Assembly: GCA_905221605.1 (NCBI GenBank)
Contig: CAJNDS010002293.1
Coordinates: forward strand, 234,501 to 298,500
DNA from: Symbiodinium natans
Taxonomy: Eukaryota; Sar; Dinophyceae; Suessiales; Symbiodiniaceae
DNA length: 64,000 nt
Direction: 5' to 3'
Shown one piece after another: positions 1 to 8,089 of this stretch. The notes under the pieces are model-generated. The model worked only from the letters and a program-made list of their open reading frames with translations. It did not search any database and had not been told where the DNA came from. Within the stretch, counting starts at the first letter, position 1. Each line of letters starts with the position of its first letter. Both the position numbers and the translations under genes were made by a program.

Positions 1-309
1 TCCATTTATGTTTTTATTTAGCTCAGCATTTTTATCTCTTGCTATTTCACTTTCACGTTTCCTCAATTGTTCTATAGTTTCACATGGATAATCTTCAACC
101 AGTTCTATATAAAAGTGTTCTTTCCCTAACTCCTTCATTGCTTTATATAGTAACATCCCTTGATTTTTTGTTTTATTCATATCTGACCTATGACAGGACA
201 TTCTTTGAGATAATTTTTGACAAGTACTACCGATGTAAATTGCATTGTTTATAGTATTCCTTACACAATATATTCTCCCATTAACATATTCTTTTCGCTT
301 TGTTTCCAT
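1..309 (-). CDS. GIY-YIG endonuclease, 3' end cut off by window
   Basis: The minus-strand frame opens with ATG at 309 and runs off the window edge at 1, giving 103 codons without a stop. The N-terminus carries the GIY-YIG signature as GRIYCVRNT followed by IYIGSTC and the usual LSQRM..HR segment, so the nuclease core is complete but the C-terminus is missing. GIY-YIG proteins cut DNA with the two tyrosines and a conserved arginine; in small DNA viruses they are usually homing-type selfish nucleases. It is closely similar in motif order to the genes at 7514-8056 and 9648-10193, which have a cysteine/histidine finger at the C-terminus that here would lie outside the window. Family assignment is firm; role is inferred. 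Confidence 0.8.
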   Translation of the reverse strand, partial: METKRKEYVNGRIYCVRNTINNAIYIGSTCQKLSQRMSCHRSDMNKTKNQGMLLYKAMKELGKEHFYIELVEDYPCETIEQLRKRESEIARDKNAELNKNING

Positions 310-359
310 CACCATAACGTTTCTTATTGTTATTTAATGTTTCTTTTCCTTAAAACATT

Positions 360-632
360 TCAATAATACACCTTATTCTCAGCATCATATTTGATTTCAT
401 AATATTCTAAGGTTTCGCCTTTTGGATACCTGATTTCGGCAGTGTTAAGTTTGTTTATATATACGTTTCTCTTATTCTTATACATCTCACTATCCTTAAC
501 TAAGGTCTTGTTTATCTGTTTTGGTTTATCATTATTCAATTTATTAACTGCTTTTTCAATAACTTCTAGCTTATCTAATATCTTTTGAAATCGTGTTGCC
601 TTTGTTTCTTTCACATCATCTTCGTCAGACAT
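360..632 (-). CDS. Small hypothetical PLV protein (90 aa)
   Basis: A 90-residue minus-strand frame with AT-rich codon use matching its neighbours. It begins MSDEDDVKETKATRF with an acidic N-terminus, continues with a lysine-rich, probably helical stretch (about residues 17-60) and ends with a tyrosine-rich tail. No membrane segment or known motif is visible. It lies 50 bp upstream (on the minus strand) of the GIY-YIG gene. I do not recognise the family; the case for coding rests on clean length, compatible composition and tight packing. Confidence 0.5.
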   Translation of the reverse strand: MSDEDDVKETKATRFQKILDKLEVIEKAVNKLNNDKPKQINKTLVKDSEMYKNKRNVYINKLNTAEIRYPKGETLEYYEIKYDAENKVYY

Positions 633-964
633 ATAAAAAGTTTTAGATTAAAATTTTTATACTAAAAGTTTTAAACAAAAATGCGTTCAAAATTACTTAT
701 AAAGAGTAGAATTACAACTTTTTTCATAACATAAAAAAATTTTATGAATAAAGTTCAAACTAATTAAGCACCAGCTTGCGTGATGCTATTGAATGTGTCT
801 CGTTACTTTCCCCTTTCACGAGTTCATCCAATGTGAAACAGATGTCTTGGGCGATTATGGGCACTGATTTTTTCCGAACAAGGTGTTTGTTCCTGTTTCA
901 ATTCTGGGATGTTCAAAAAAGTCTATACACTGTCACTATATTATATAAAATACTACTTTAAATA
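633..964. other. Non-coding gap in the PLV with a composition shift
   Basis: No convincing gene. The flanks are extremely AT-rich, but about 770-930 is noticeably more balanced in base composition. It holds only a 61-codon plus-strand frame (776-961) that shows no family signal. It may be a fragment of a lost gene or of inserted DNA. Confidence 0.4.
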
Positions 965-1342
965 TTAATCCATAATATTTAGGTTATTTTTTAACTTATT
1001 AACATCTTTATCAATCCTTTCAACATCTTCTTCAATTTTATCAAGGCGTTCTTCACATTCTTCGGGTGTGATAATCCTATTTTCACTCCACCCTGTGCTA
1101 CAAAGTTCAACTCCTCCCATTTGTGGCGTGGCTTCTGTTTTAAATATTCCATCATCAGGTGATACGTTCCGACCTTTACCAAATTTAATACTACTCCTAT
1201 CTTCAACAACATTAACAACTACTTTGTTATTTTCAGTGGTTGTTATACTTTCTTTATGATATGTGTTCCTTCTACACCTACAAAATAAACAATTTATACC
1301 ATCTGTATTTACTTGTATCCCTCCATCTTTGTCTCCACTCAT
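965..1342 (-). CDS. Hypothetical PLV protein with C-terminal coiled coil (125 aa)
   Basis: A minus-strand frame of 125 residues. Near the N-terminus is a cysteine cluster (CLFCRCRR, about residues 19-26) that could bind metal or form disulfides. The last 40 residues (TPEECEERLDKIEEDVERI onward) have the heptad-like spacing of leucine, isoleucine and valine typical of a coiled coil. No known domain is recognised. The overlapping 75-codon frame at 991-1218 is a shadow of this gene. A virion-associated or regulatory role is possible but not shown. Confidence 0.55.
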   Translation of the reverse strand: MSGDKDGGIQVNTDGINCLFCRCRRNTYHKESITTTENNKVVVNVVEDRSSIKFGKGRNVSPDDGIFKTEATPQMGGVELCSTGWSENRIITPEECEERLDKIEEDVERIDKDVNKLKNNLNIMD

Positions 1343-1365
1343 TTACATTATCTAGATTTTATTTT

Positions 1366-1488
1366 AATAACCATAAGAAGAGATTTTATCAACTCTAACA
1401 AATTGTAGCAACACCTACGATATTTAGGCGGTGTAATTATTTCCTCTATCTTCTCCAGCTCATCTATCATATCAATATAACCCTTCAT
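1366..1488 (-). CDS. Possible 40-aa small protein
   Basis: A short minus-strand frame from ATG at 1488 to TAA at 1366 fills the gap between the 125-residue gene and the ATPase. Its sequence starts MKGYIDMIDELEKIEEII and contains a double cysteine (RRCCYNLLELI). It is short enough to be chance, but the amphipathic helix pattern and position upstream of 965-1342 on the same strand make a small real gene possible. Confidence 0.3.
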
Positions 1489-1528
1489 ATATTAATAACG
1501 ATATAATAATCTCTATGTATTTATAATA

Positions 1529-2325
1529 ATGATTACGCCCATAGTTAAACCTATCAATGTCAAGGAATACGACTTCAAACAGTCTAAATACGAAGTAGCT
1601 CCCAGATTACCTGCATCAATGATTATATCAGCACCATCAGGTTCTGGAAAAACTATTTTATTGCAATCGTTAATCTTGGATATTTATAGACATTGCTTTG
1701 CTCGTATATATGTTTTTAGTCCCTCAATAAATGTGGATAGTATATGGACACCTGTAAAGAAATATATTAAAGACGAAATGAAAGTAGATACTGAGAAAGA
1801 GCAGTGTTTTTTTGAAGAATATATCGCATCGGATTTACAAAAAATTATAGAAAGACACCATAAGGTTATAGAATACCAGAAGAAAACGACCATAAGACTT
1901 TACATTCCTGCCTACTGGTAATAGACGATATGGCAGATAATGAAAAATTTAGCAGACACTCAAGTTTGCTAAATCAGTTATACGTGCGCGGAAGACATAA
2001 TGCTTTGACTGTGATTACCAGCGTTCAAGCATATCGGGCATTATCACGAATAATTCGTGTTAATTCCAGACAGTTATTTTTCTTTAAGATGCGTAATTAT
2101 AAAGAGATAGAGACGATGGTTGAGGAATTATCAGCAATGCTTATCAATAAAAAGATGTTGGCAGATGCTAAAAACATCGCCGAAGCCAAAAGGTTATTGT
2201 TGGAGATTTACAATGAAGCAACAAGCGAACCATATAGTTTTTTATATTGTAATCTAACAAAGAGCGACATTGATGAGGTATTTATGAAAAACTTTTCACA
2301 TAGAATAATAGTTGGCGATGAATAA
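1529..2325 (+). pseudogene. A32/FtsK-HerA-type genome packaging ATPase, broken by a one-base frameshift
   Basis: This is the virion DNA-packaging ATPase typical of PLVs, virophages and nucleocytoplasmic large DNA viruses, which pumps the genome into the capsid. The first frame (1529-1921, 130 aa) carries the Walker A motif APSGSGKT at about residues 35-42. The second (1930-2325, 131 aa) starts inside the Walker B region: the bases just before its ATG read CLLVIDD in that frame, the expected hydrophobic-DD motif. The two halves are joined by a frame change; the frames diverge at the A-run near 1882-1886, after which the first frame hits a stop at 1919-1921. The total length, about 265 residues, is normal for the family. 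Either the gene is dead, as in an endogenous copy, or the homopolymer was miscalled. Family assignment is firm. Confidence 0.8.
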
Positions 2326-2368
2326 TACATTTAAAGAAATGAAACTTTATAATACTTAATAGGACATA

Positions 2369-2950
2369 ATGCCCATTAAACCAGTTGATTATAGCCAGAC
2401 TCATTTTTATAAAATAGTTTGTAAAGACTTAAATATAAAAGACTGTTATATCGGACACACAACTAACTTTAAAAATCGCAAAAATGCTCACAAAACAAGT
2501 CATTATAATTCAAATGGTAAAATGTATAGTGGAAGAACAAATGATAAATATTTATATCGTTTTATCACCGACAATGGCGGATGGGATAATTGGGATATGG
2601 TTTTAATTGAAACTTTAAACTGTGAAAATGCTTTAGACGCCAAAAAGAAAGAGCGAGAATACATAGAGACACTGAACGCAACCCTTAATGAAAGTCGCCC
2701 TTACATAAACAGACAAGAAAAAGCAGAATATAAGAAGCAGTGGGCAAAAGTTAATGCCGAACGAGTCAAAATGAAAAAACAGCAGTGGTATTTGGAAAAC
2801 AAAGAACATTGCAACCGCAAAAGTAAAGAAGGTTATTTGCAAAATAAAGAGGAATGGAACAAACGAGGAAGAGAATACTACGCGAAAAACAGAGAACATT
2901 TGATACAGAAGATGAAAGAAAGATATGATAGAAACAAGAAGCAAGATTAA
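2369..2950 (+). CDS. GIY-YIG endonuclease-like protein with lysine-rich tail (193 aa)
   Basis: The N-terminal 100 residues look like a divergent GIY-YIG nuclease: FYKIVCKDL stands in for the GIY strand, CYIGHTTNFKNR for the YIG strand and first helix, and a glutamate in the ALDAKKKEREYI helix matches the catalytic-side glutamate of the family. From about residue 105 the protein becomes a basic tail with repeated N-K-E/Q-rich units (for example YLENKEHCNRKSKEGY, YLQNKEEWNKR, YYAKNREHLIQK), a pattern often seen in DNA-binding tails of these nucleases. It follows the ATPase by 43 bp on the same strand and ends at a strong palindrome. Probably a selfish nuclease; the function is inferred from family. 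Confidence 0.7.
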   Translation: MPIKPVDYSQTHFYKIVCKDLNIKDCYIGHTTNFKNRKNAHKTSHYNSNGKMYSGRTNDKYLYRFITDNGGWDNWDMVLIETLNCENALDAKKKEREYIETLNATLNESRPYINRQEKAEYKKQWAKVNAERVKMKKQQWYLENKEHCNRKSKEGYLQNKEEWNKRGREYYAKNREHLIQKMKERYDRNKKQD

Positions 2951-2980
2951 TAATATTACTATTTAATAATATTATTAATC
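2945..2980. terminator. AT-rich palindrome between converging genes
   Basis: Two perfect 14-base arms (2945-2958 and 2967-2980) flank an 8-base loop. The left arm includes the stop codon of the plus-strand GIY-YIG gene and the right arm reaches the stop of the minus-strand gene 2979-3188, so it sits exactly between two convergent 3' ends. A two-way transcript-end signal is the likeliest role; this is inferred from position and symmetry. Confidence 0.5.
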
Positions 2981-3188
2981 AGAACAGACTGAACGAACAT
3001 AAATTACATGGCATACACTTGCCAGAGTTATTACATTTGTTTTTGCTCTTTAACTTTTCTATCTCATCCTCTAACTTTTGTATCTTCTCTGTTAATTCTT
3101 GAATTGTGTTAAAAATTATTAAGTCTCCCTTTATCTTTTGTAGTTGCTCGTCTAATTTCTTTTCAATTGCTTCGTCCATTGCAGGCAT
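2979..3188 (-). CDS. Small coiled-coil protein with cysteine tail (69 aa)
   Basis: A 69-residue minus-strand frame. Residues about 5-48 are a strongly predicted coiled coil rich in E, K, I and L (TIQELTEKIQKLEDEIEKLK). The last 20 residues contain four cysteines (CNNSGKCMPCNLC), suggesting metal binding or disulfides. It lies just downstream of the fibre-like gene on the same strand with 18 bp between them, so the two may be co-transcribed and the product could be a small structural partner. No family is recognised. Confidence 0.5.
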   Translation of the reverse strand: MPAMDEAIEKKLDEQLQKIKGDLIIFNTIQELTEKIQKLEDEIEKLKSKNKCNNSGKCMPCNLCSFSLF

Positions 3189-3206
3189 TATATATTGTTT
3201 TAGAAT

Positions 3207-5540
3207 TTAATTCTTAGTTTTAGATTTTGCTTTCGCCTTTGCTTTCGGGTTTTCCTCGCCTTTCAACTTTCTAACCTCCTTCTTCAAATCTTCAACTTCT
3301 TTAATTAAATGCTGTAATGCTCCGTGTGTTATTACTGCTGTTTTACAATTATCAAGGCGTTTATGTCCTCTATTATCTGTTGTGAGTATACCGTCCCATT
3401 CTTTCGGTATTACACTCTGAACATCCTGAGCAATATAACCGATATGATTAACTTTATTTTTCTCTTCGTTTAAATGTGTAAAATTAAATGTTTTCGGTTT
3501 TACATATTTTATTATTTCATAACATTTCTTACTATCAATTTCTTTAATATTTTCTTTTAATGTAAAATCGGACGAATAACCAAAAGTACCATCAATATAA
3601 ACTCCTGATGGTGTTATTTCCAAAACTTCATTACCTGCTCCGACACTACCAAAATAAAAATAGTATTCTCCTCCTGCATCGGTATTTAAAAATTGTATCT
3701 GATCTACGGTACTGATTGTTTCTTGTGTTATTTCTAAATTATTCATCTTAACTTTACCATCAGTTAATTGTATTTCCGGTGTGCTACTTTCCAAGCCTAT
3801 TGTTAAATTCATTTCTCCTAATGTATCACCATTTCTGATATATAATTTATATTGAGTGTCCAATACTTCTTTTAATTCACTACTGTTCTGAAACATAAAA
3901 CGTCCCCAACTAACAACATCTGCCTCACCAACAATATTACCAATACTATTAAAAGTTAAATTATTTGTAACTGCCCTATTAATCGTAATACCGTTAGTGT
4001 CGTTTAATTGCAAAGCAATAGTAGCAGTTGTCGGGTCGGTTGTTCTATTTGATTGTAATGAAAAATTAATCTCTTCCGTTGATATTATATTCAATGAATT
4101 ATTAGCGTCTGCTCGTTGAAATATCCTACCTGAATTATTGACATAAATATCACCATTAAATGTTGATGTACTTTGAAACGATGCTGTGCTTCCAAAATTA
4201 GCATTGCCACCTCCTACATTTAGTTTATTTGCTCCTTGAATTGCTCCGATGCCTAAACTTAAACAATAAACACCATTGCCGTTAGCAGTGTTCAATAAAG
4301 GTAATGAAGAACTATCGTTGCTTGTGTTATAAGCGTTAATACCGAACGAAATAAATTTCAAGTACCCTTGTGCGTTTTTCACGCACATAACATTAGAAGC
4401 ATCCGTTGTATCTTTGTAAAATGTAAGTCCTGAATTATTAGAAATGTTATAATTTTCACCATAAAGATTTAAATCATTTGATAGGTCTAAATTACCATCG
4501 ACTTTTAAATTTTGTCTAACAATAGCACTATCAACAACATCTAATGTATAACCTCCCGTTAATGTATTTGCTCCTGTATCTACTAATAACGAATGGGTTT
4601 TAACATACTGGTCGGCATTATTATTTAAATTTAATATTCTACCTGTATCGCCAACTGAATTATAACAATCAATATTATCATTATTAAAAGTAATGTAATT
4701 ATCAGTATTCCTAACGGTAAATGATAAATTAGCATCTGCTGTATTTTCTACAACTAACCCACCTGTTGGTGTTTCTATCTTACCGCTCATTTTATAACCT
4801 GCATTATTATTTGATAAATCTAATTGTTTTATAGCATCGTCTGATGTGTTATTGCAAAATATTTTATCTCCTTGTAAAGTTATATAACTCGTAGCGTTCT
4901 TAAACTCTGCTAATACTTTATCACCTCCCCCTGTCTGATTACTAAATAATAATCCCGCTACTGGACTTATATTTATAGTTGAATTGTTCAATGTTAATCC
5001 GCTATGAATAACGGTAGGGGCGCTACAATCAATAATAGGATTGGCGCTAAATCTATTGGTAAAATCACTTACTGGAACTCTTAAAGCAAGTAAATTATCA
5101 ATTTCCGTTGTTGTATAGGTGTCGCCTCCTCCCGCTCCTGCTATAAGTGTATCCACCTCGCCTTTATTGTAGAAATTTGTTGCTAATAATGTATTATTCT
5201 GATAATTTGTATTTGAATTCGTATCTATTTGTGTAGATGTATAATAATTAGTAAATGTCGTGTCTATTTCTGTTTTATTGTAAAAATTAGTTGCTAAAAC
5301 TGTGCTTGTTTGATATTCAGTATCTAATAAGTGTGTTAAAGAACTAATATTATGGAAGTTCTGAAGTTGCTTTGTGTTTAAAACTGCTATGTCTGCTGTG
5401 TTTGTTGCTATGTTTGAAGAGTTTGCCGTGTTGATGTCTCCTAATTCTGTTTTTGTTGCGTATAAATCGCTTAAATCTGTTCCACTTACAACAATATTGT
5501 CCGCTGTTAATGTGTTTGTATTATTAAGTGTCAATGGCAT
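3207..5540 (-). CDS. Fibre/spike-like protein with C-terminal S74 intramolecular chaperone (777 aa)
   Basis: A long asparagine/threonine/serine-rich protein with the low-complexity beta-rich look of trimeric viral fibres. The N-terminal 160 residues contain repeats around FYNKTEID and FYNKGEVD, like collar repeats of phage tail fibres. The C-terminus is an S74 (intramolecular chaperone auto-processing) domain starting at about residue 657 with SDFTLKENI, followed by HIGYIAQDVQSVIP, and closing with a coiled coil (LQHLIKEVEDLKKEVRKLKG) and a lysine/alanine tail. In this family the domain trimerises, helps the fibre fold, then cuts itself off just before the serine of the S-D motif. Both the serine and the downstream lysine are present. 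It lies next to the major capsid gene on the same strand. Probable role: host-attachment spike. Domain call is firm; attachment is inferred. Confidence 0.8.
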   Translation of the reverse strand: MPLTLNNTNTLTADNIVVSGTDLSDLYATKTELGDINTANSSNIATNTADIAVLNTKQLQNFHNISSLTHLLDTEYQTSTVLATNFYNKTEIDTTFTNYYTSTQIDTNSNTNYQNNTLLATNFYNKGEVDTLIAGAGGGDTYTTTEIDNLLALRVPVSDFTNRFSANPIIDCSAPTVIHSGLTLNNSTINISPVAGLLFSNQTGGGDKVLAEFKNATSYITLQGDKIFCNNTSDDAIKQLDLSNNNAGYKMSGKIETPTGGLVVENTADANLSFTVRNTDNYITFNNDNIDCYNSVGDTGRILNLNNNADQYVKTHSLLVDTGANTLTGGYTLDVVDSAIVRQNLKVDGNLDLSNDLNLYGENYNISNNSGLTFYKDTTDASNVMCVKNAQGYLKFISFGINAYNTSNDSSSLPLLNTANGNGVYCLSLGIGAIQGANKLNVGGGNANFGSTASFQSTSTFNGDIYVNNSGRIFQRADANNSLNIISTEEINFSLQSNRTTDPTTATIALQLNDTNGITINRAVTNNLTFNSIGNIVGEADVVSWGRFMFQNSSELKEVLDTQYKLYIRNGDTLGEMNLTIGLESSTPEIQLTDGKVKMNNLEITQETISTVDQIQFLNTDAGGEYYFYFGSVGAGNEVLEITPSGVYIDGTFGYSSDFTLKENIKEIDSKKCYEIIKYVKPKTFNFTHLNEEKNKVNHIGYIAQDVQSVIPKEWDGILTTDNRGHKRLDNCKTAVITHGALQHLIKEVEDLKKEVRKLKGEENPKAKAKAKSKTKN

Positions 5541-5591
5541 TAGTTAATATTGATAAAATAGAAAATTATTTTATTAATAATATTTCGTTTT

Positions 5592-7028
5592 TTAATCAAA
5601 AACTTTCAGTCCCAAATCTTTTATTTCCAGTATCTGTTCTGAAAGCATCGTGATGTAGATTTGGTCAGGCATTTCATTAGCAGGAATGGCAGAACCTGCT
5701 GGTTTCACTTTTATAACCATCTGTTGCCCAGCGCGTAGATTAAGACCAGAATATGAGCTGTCTTGAATTTTCTCGAAGTTAAAACCAAAGATAAACTGCC
5801 TGTCTCTATATTGTATAAAATCAACGGAGAGACTATGTTGATGGAACATAGGAAGGTTTAATGCTTTTCGTAAATGATAAACGCATTGTGTTAATGAATT
5901 ACAAGGATACTCAGGGAAAAGTTGAGAACCGATTTGAATTTGCCACTCTAAATCTTTATTTACATCATAAATACCTTCTGCTTGTTCGTCGTGGGTTTGG
6001 TGTGGATGATAAAATCGGCAAAATTCTTTATCAACATACTCATATCCTAATGAAGGATTACCAGATTTGTAAAATGTAGTGAAAGATGCTACAAGTTTTG
6101 AAACGGAACGAATAACAGGAACGCTTATACTACTTAAACCAGCTACGCTTTGCGATTGTGTGATGTATGTTGTATAAGTAATGGGTAGTCCCTTTCCTTC
6201 TAAAAGATGTTTGACGTATTCGTTATTTATATTATTGTCCAAAGCCGAAACGTCACAGGCACAAAATATATTTTCCAAATGGAAGTCTGTGCTTGTATTA
6301 GAAGCATTACCACCAGGAAGGGCAACGTCTTTTGTAAATTTCGTTCGGAGGTCTAGCCCAATTCCAGCATCAGCTTCATCATAACCATCAGGGTTAATGA
6401 CACAATCTGTCGTAGCATTTACTAATTCAAGTTCAATTGTTAGGTTGCCCATATATTTTAGTGGAAGATACTTAAATTGAGAAAACAAACCCGCTAATGG
6501 TTTAAAACCACAAATCATTTCTTCTTTGAAACCAGGGCAAGTCGTTGAATTAACATCGTAATCTAAACGAGTTCCAACTTCATTATTTAAACTTTTCACT
6601 TCGTCATCATATCTATATCCGAAACTTTCGTTTGCTTCGTCTTTTCGTGCTCCTTGCGACATCATTTTAGAGAACATATGATGAACGCGGTTGTAATTGT
6701 CAAAATCTTCAACAACCTGACTACCAGTAATAATTCTTATGCGTCTGAAAAAAGAATACGCGGGTGATAATGGACGAAGTTTTCTGTTTAATGTTGTGTC
6801 ATTATTTTTAACTGTAAAGAATATACGAACCGATTGAGGGTCTAACCAAGTATTATCTTCACCATTCAGTGAAATTTTAATAACTCTTGCCCCGCTCTGC
6901 GGGGTATATATATTTCCACCACTCGGGTAAAATCTTACGCTTCTTTTATTTTGGACATAACTTGAACCTTTGTTTAATTTAAAGCTTAAATTATCAATTA
7001 AAATATCCTCAGGGCTGAATGTTTCCAT
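5592..7028 (-). CDS. MCP: Polinton-like virus major capsid protein, double jelly-roll (478 aa)
   Basis: The length and pattern match PLV major capsid proteins, which form trimeric hexon-like capsomers of the icosahedral shell. Hallmarks include an N-terminal strand region with PSGGNIYTPQSGARVIKISL, the FFRRIRIITGSQVVEDFDNY segment followed by a histidine-methionine rich helix, and a C-terminal half with RDRQFIFGFNFEKI and QMVIKVKPAG strands. Two beta-sandwich halves of about 230 residues each would fit the double jelly-roll. No transmembrane segment or signal peptide is seen. It lies 51 bp upstream (minus strand) of the fibre-like gene, so both structural genes may share a transcript. The start at 7028 follows a short AT-rich leader. 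The frame is intact, unlike the ATPase. Confidence 0.85.
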   Translation of the reverse strand: METFSPEDILIDNLSFKLNKGSSYVQNKRSVRFYPSGGNIYTPQSGARVIKISLNGEDNTWLDPQSVRIFFTVKNNDTTLNRKLRPLSPAYSFFRRIRIITGSQVVEDFDNYNRVHHMFSKMMSQGARKDEANESFGYRYDDEVKSLNNEVGTRLDYDVNSTTCPGFKEEMICGFKPLAGLFSQFKYLPLKYMGNLTIELELVNATTDCVINPDGYDEADAGIGLDLRTKFTKDVALPGGNASNTSTDFHLENIFCACDVSALDNNINNEYVKHLLEGKGLPITYTTYITQSQSVAGLSSISVPVIRSVSKLVASFTTFYKSGNPSLGYEYVDKEFCRFYHPHQTHDEQAEGIYDVNKDLEWQIQIGSQLFPEYPCNSLTQCVYHLRKALNLPMFHQHSLSVDFIQYRDRQFIFGFNFEKIQDSSYSGLNLRAGQQMVIKVKPAGSAIPANEMPDQIYITMLSEQILEIKDLGLKVFD

Positions 7029-7056
7029 CTATATATAAACTAACATAGATAATTTA

Positions 7057-7085
7057 ATTAAATATAATTTTAAATTATATTTAAT
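7057..7085. repeat. AT-rich near-perfect hairpin upstream of the capsid gene
   Basis: Two 14-base arms (7057-7070, 7072-7085) with a single-base centre lie between the capsid gene start and the 3' end of the next minus-strand gene (7081-7275). It is one of several similar palindromes at gene borders in this element and may act as a transcript end for the upstream gene. Confidence 0.45.
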
Positions 7086-7275
7086 CAAATAGTTTAAATT
7101 TATATGGATTTTCTTTAATATTGTTTTTCTTTTTAGTTTTAACTTCCTTAACTGTATCATTTTCCTCATTATCTTCTACTAATTTTCTTACCTCTTCATA
7201 AGCATTTTGTTTAAATTTCTTGTCCTTCTTCGGTTTCTCCATTTGTTCGTATGTTGTCGCTTTATTATGAAACAT
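7081..7275 (-). CDS. Small basic hypothetical protein (64 aa)
   Basis: A 64-residue minus-strand frame, very rich in lysine, glutamate and asparagine (for example KKDKKFKQNAYEEVRKLVED and KTKKKNNIKENPYKF). It has no cysteines and no hydrophobic segment. Such small basic proteins in PLV genomes are often virion DNA-condensing or unknown proteins, but nothing here proves this. It sits between the capsid gene and a finger protein on the same strand. Confidence 0.45.
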   Translation of the reverse strand: MFHNKATTYEQMEKPKKDKKFKQNAYEEVRKLVEDNEENDTVKEVKTKKKNNIKENPYKFKLFD

Positions 7276-7292
7276 TATTAATATTGTTTAGA

Positions 7293-7517
7293 TTATTTAT
7301 TCATCTCGTTTATCTTTCTCACATTTTCTTCATATACCTTCTCCCAAAATGTAGGATTAGCATTATACCTTTCTTCTACATATCTTTGATGACGTTTTGT
7401 GTTTATATGTTTCATTCGTGCATTGTCATAATTTCCACCATCATTGTATTCAATTTTGCCAAGGATGTTATATTCTCCACCGCATTGATTACACTTAATT
7501 TTGGTAATTTTTGTCAT
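7293..7517 (-). CDS. Small zinc-finger protein (74 aa)
   Basis: The protein begins with MTKITKIKCNQCGGEY and has two histidines later (MKHINTKRHQRYVEE), giving a CxxC...HxxxxxH spacing like U1-type C2H2 fingers that bind nucleic acid. Its start codon overlaps the stop of the GIY-YIG gene 7514-8056 as ATGA, a four-base overlap, so the two are read from one transcript. The finger resembles the C-terminal finger of that nuclease, so it may be a detached or duplicated DNA-binding module that helps target choice. That link is inference. Confidence 0.6.
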   Translation of the reverse strand: MTKITKIKCNQCGGEYNILGKIEYNDGGNYDNARMKHINTKRHQRYVEERYNANPTFWEKVYEENVRKINEMNK

Positions 7518-8056
7518 ATATTAATATTTAGATTATTTAATGCTTCTTGATGTTTTTTAGTTCGTTCGTGTCGTCGTATGTCTTCTTTTCTGATTTGACA
7601 ACCACAACTGCACACAATTTTCAGTTTTCGTTTTTCAATTACATCGTCTCTTTGTCTATACTCTACCTTTTGCTGTTTAAGATTGTCCTTGTTCTCAACA
7701 CGATATACCTTTTGGTACTTTGACATCTTTTCCTTATGTTCTTCTCTGTAATGTTTTGTTGTTCTTCCCGCTATTAACATATTTAACGTTCCCACTTCTC
7801 TAATATATTCTCCTTCTTTTGCTCTTAACTGGTCTTTATTTTCACAAGGATACTCAATGACAAGTTCAATATAAAACTTATCAATACCTAATTCATTCAT
7901 TTTCTGATAAAGTCTATAATTACTACACACCTCTTGTTTCGCATTAAAACGATGCTTTACCATTCTTTGCGACAGTCTTTGACAAGTAGAACCAATATAA
8001 ATATCATCATCAACAGTATTTCTAATGGAGTATATTTTGCCGTGCTTATAATTCAT
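7514..8056 (-). CDS. GIY-YIG endonuclease with C-terminal C2H2-like finger (180 aa)
   Basis: The N-terminal domain has the full family signature: GKIYSIRNTVDDDIYIGSTC, then LSQRMVKHR with the catalytic-type arginine, and a glutamate in the AKEGEYI helix. The middle (about residues 105-140) is a basic linker. The C-terminus holds a finger with CSCGCQIRKEDIRRHERTKK (two or three cysteines, then HxxxxxH). The layout, nuclease plus finger, matches homing nucleases that use the finger to pick the target. It is nearly the same architecture as 9648-10193 and, as far as visible, 1-309. The gene overlaps the next minus-strand gene by four bases. Confidence 0.85.
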   Translation of the reverse strand: MNYKHGKIYSIRNTVDDDIYIGSTCQRLSQRMVKHRFNAKQEVCSNYRLYQKMNELGIDKFYIELVIEYPCENKDQLRAKEGEYIREVGTLNMLIAGRTTKHYREEHKEKMSKYQKVYRVENKDNLKQQKVEYRQRDDVIEKRKLKIVCSCGCQIRKEDIRRHERTKKHQEALNNLNINI

Positions 8057-8089
8057 TTATATTATTTTCTATTCTTTTTTAACCTTTAA

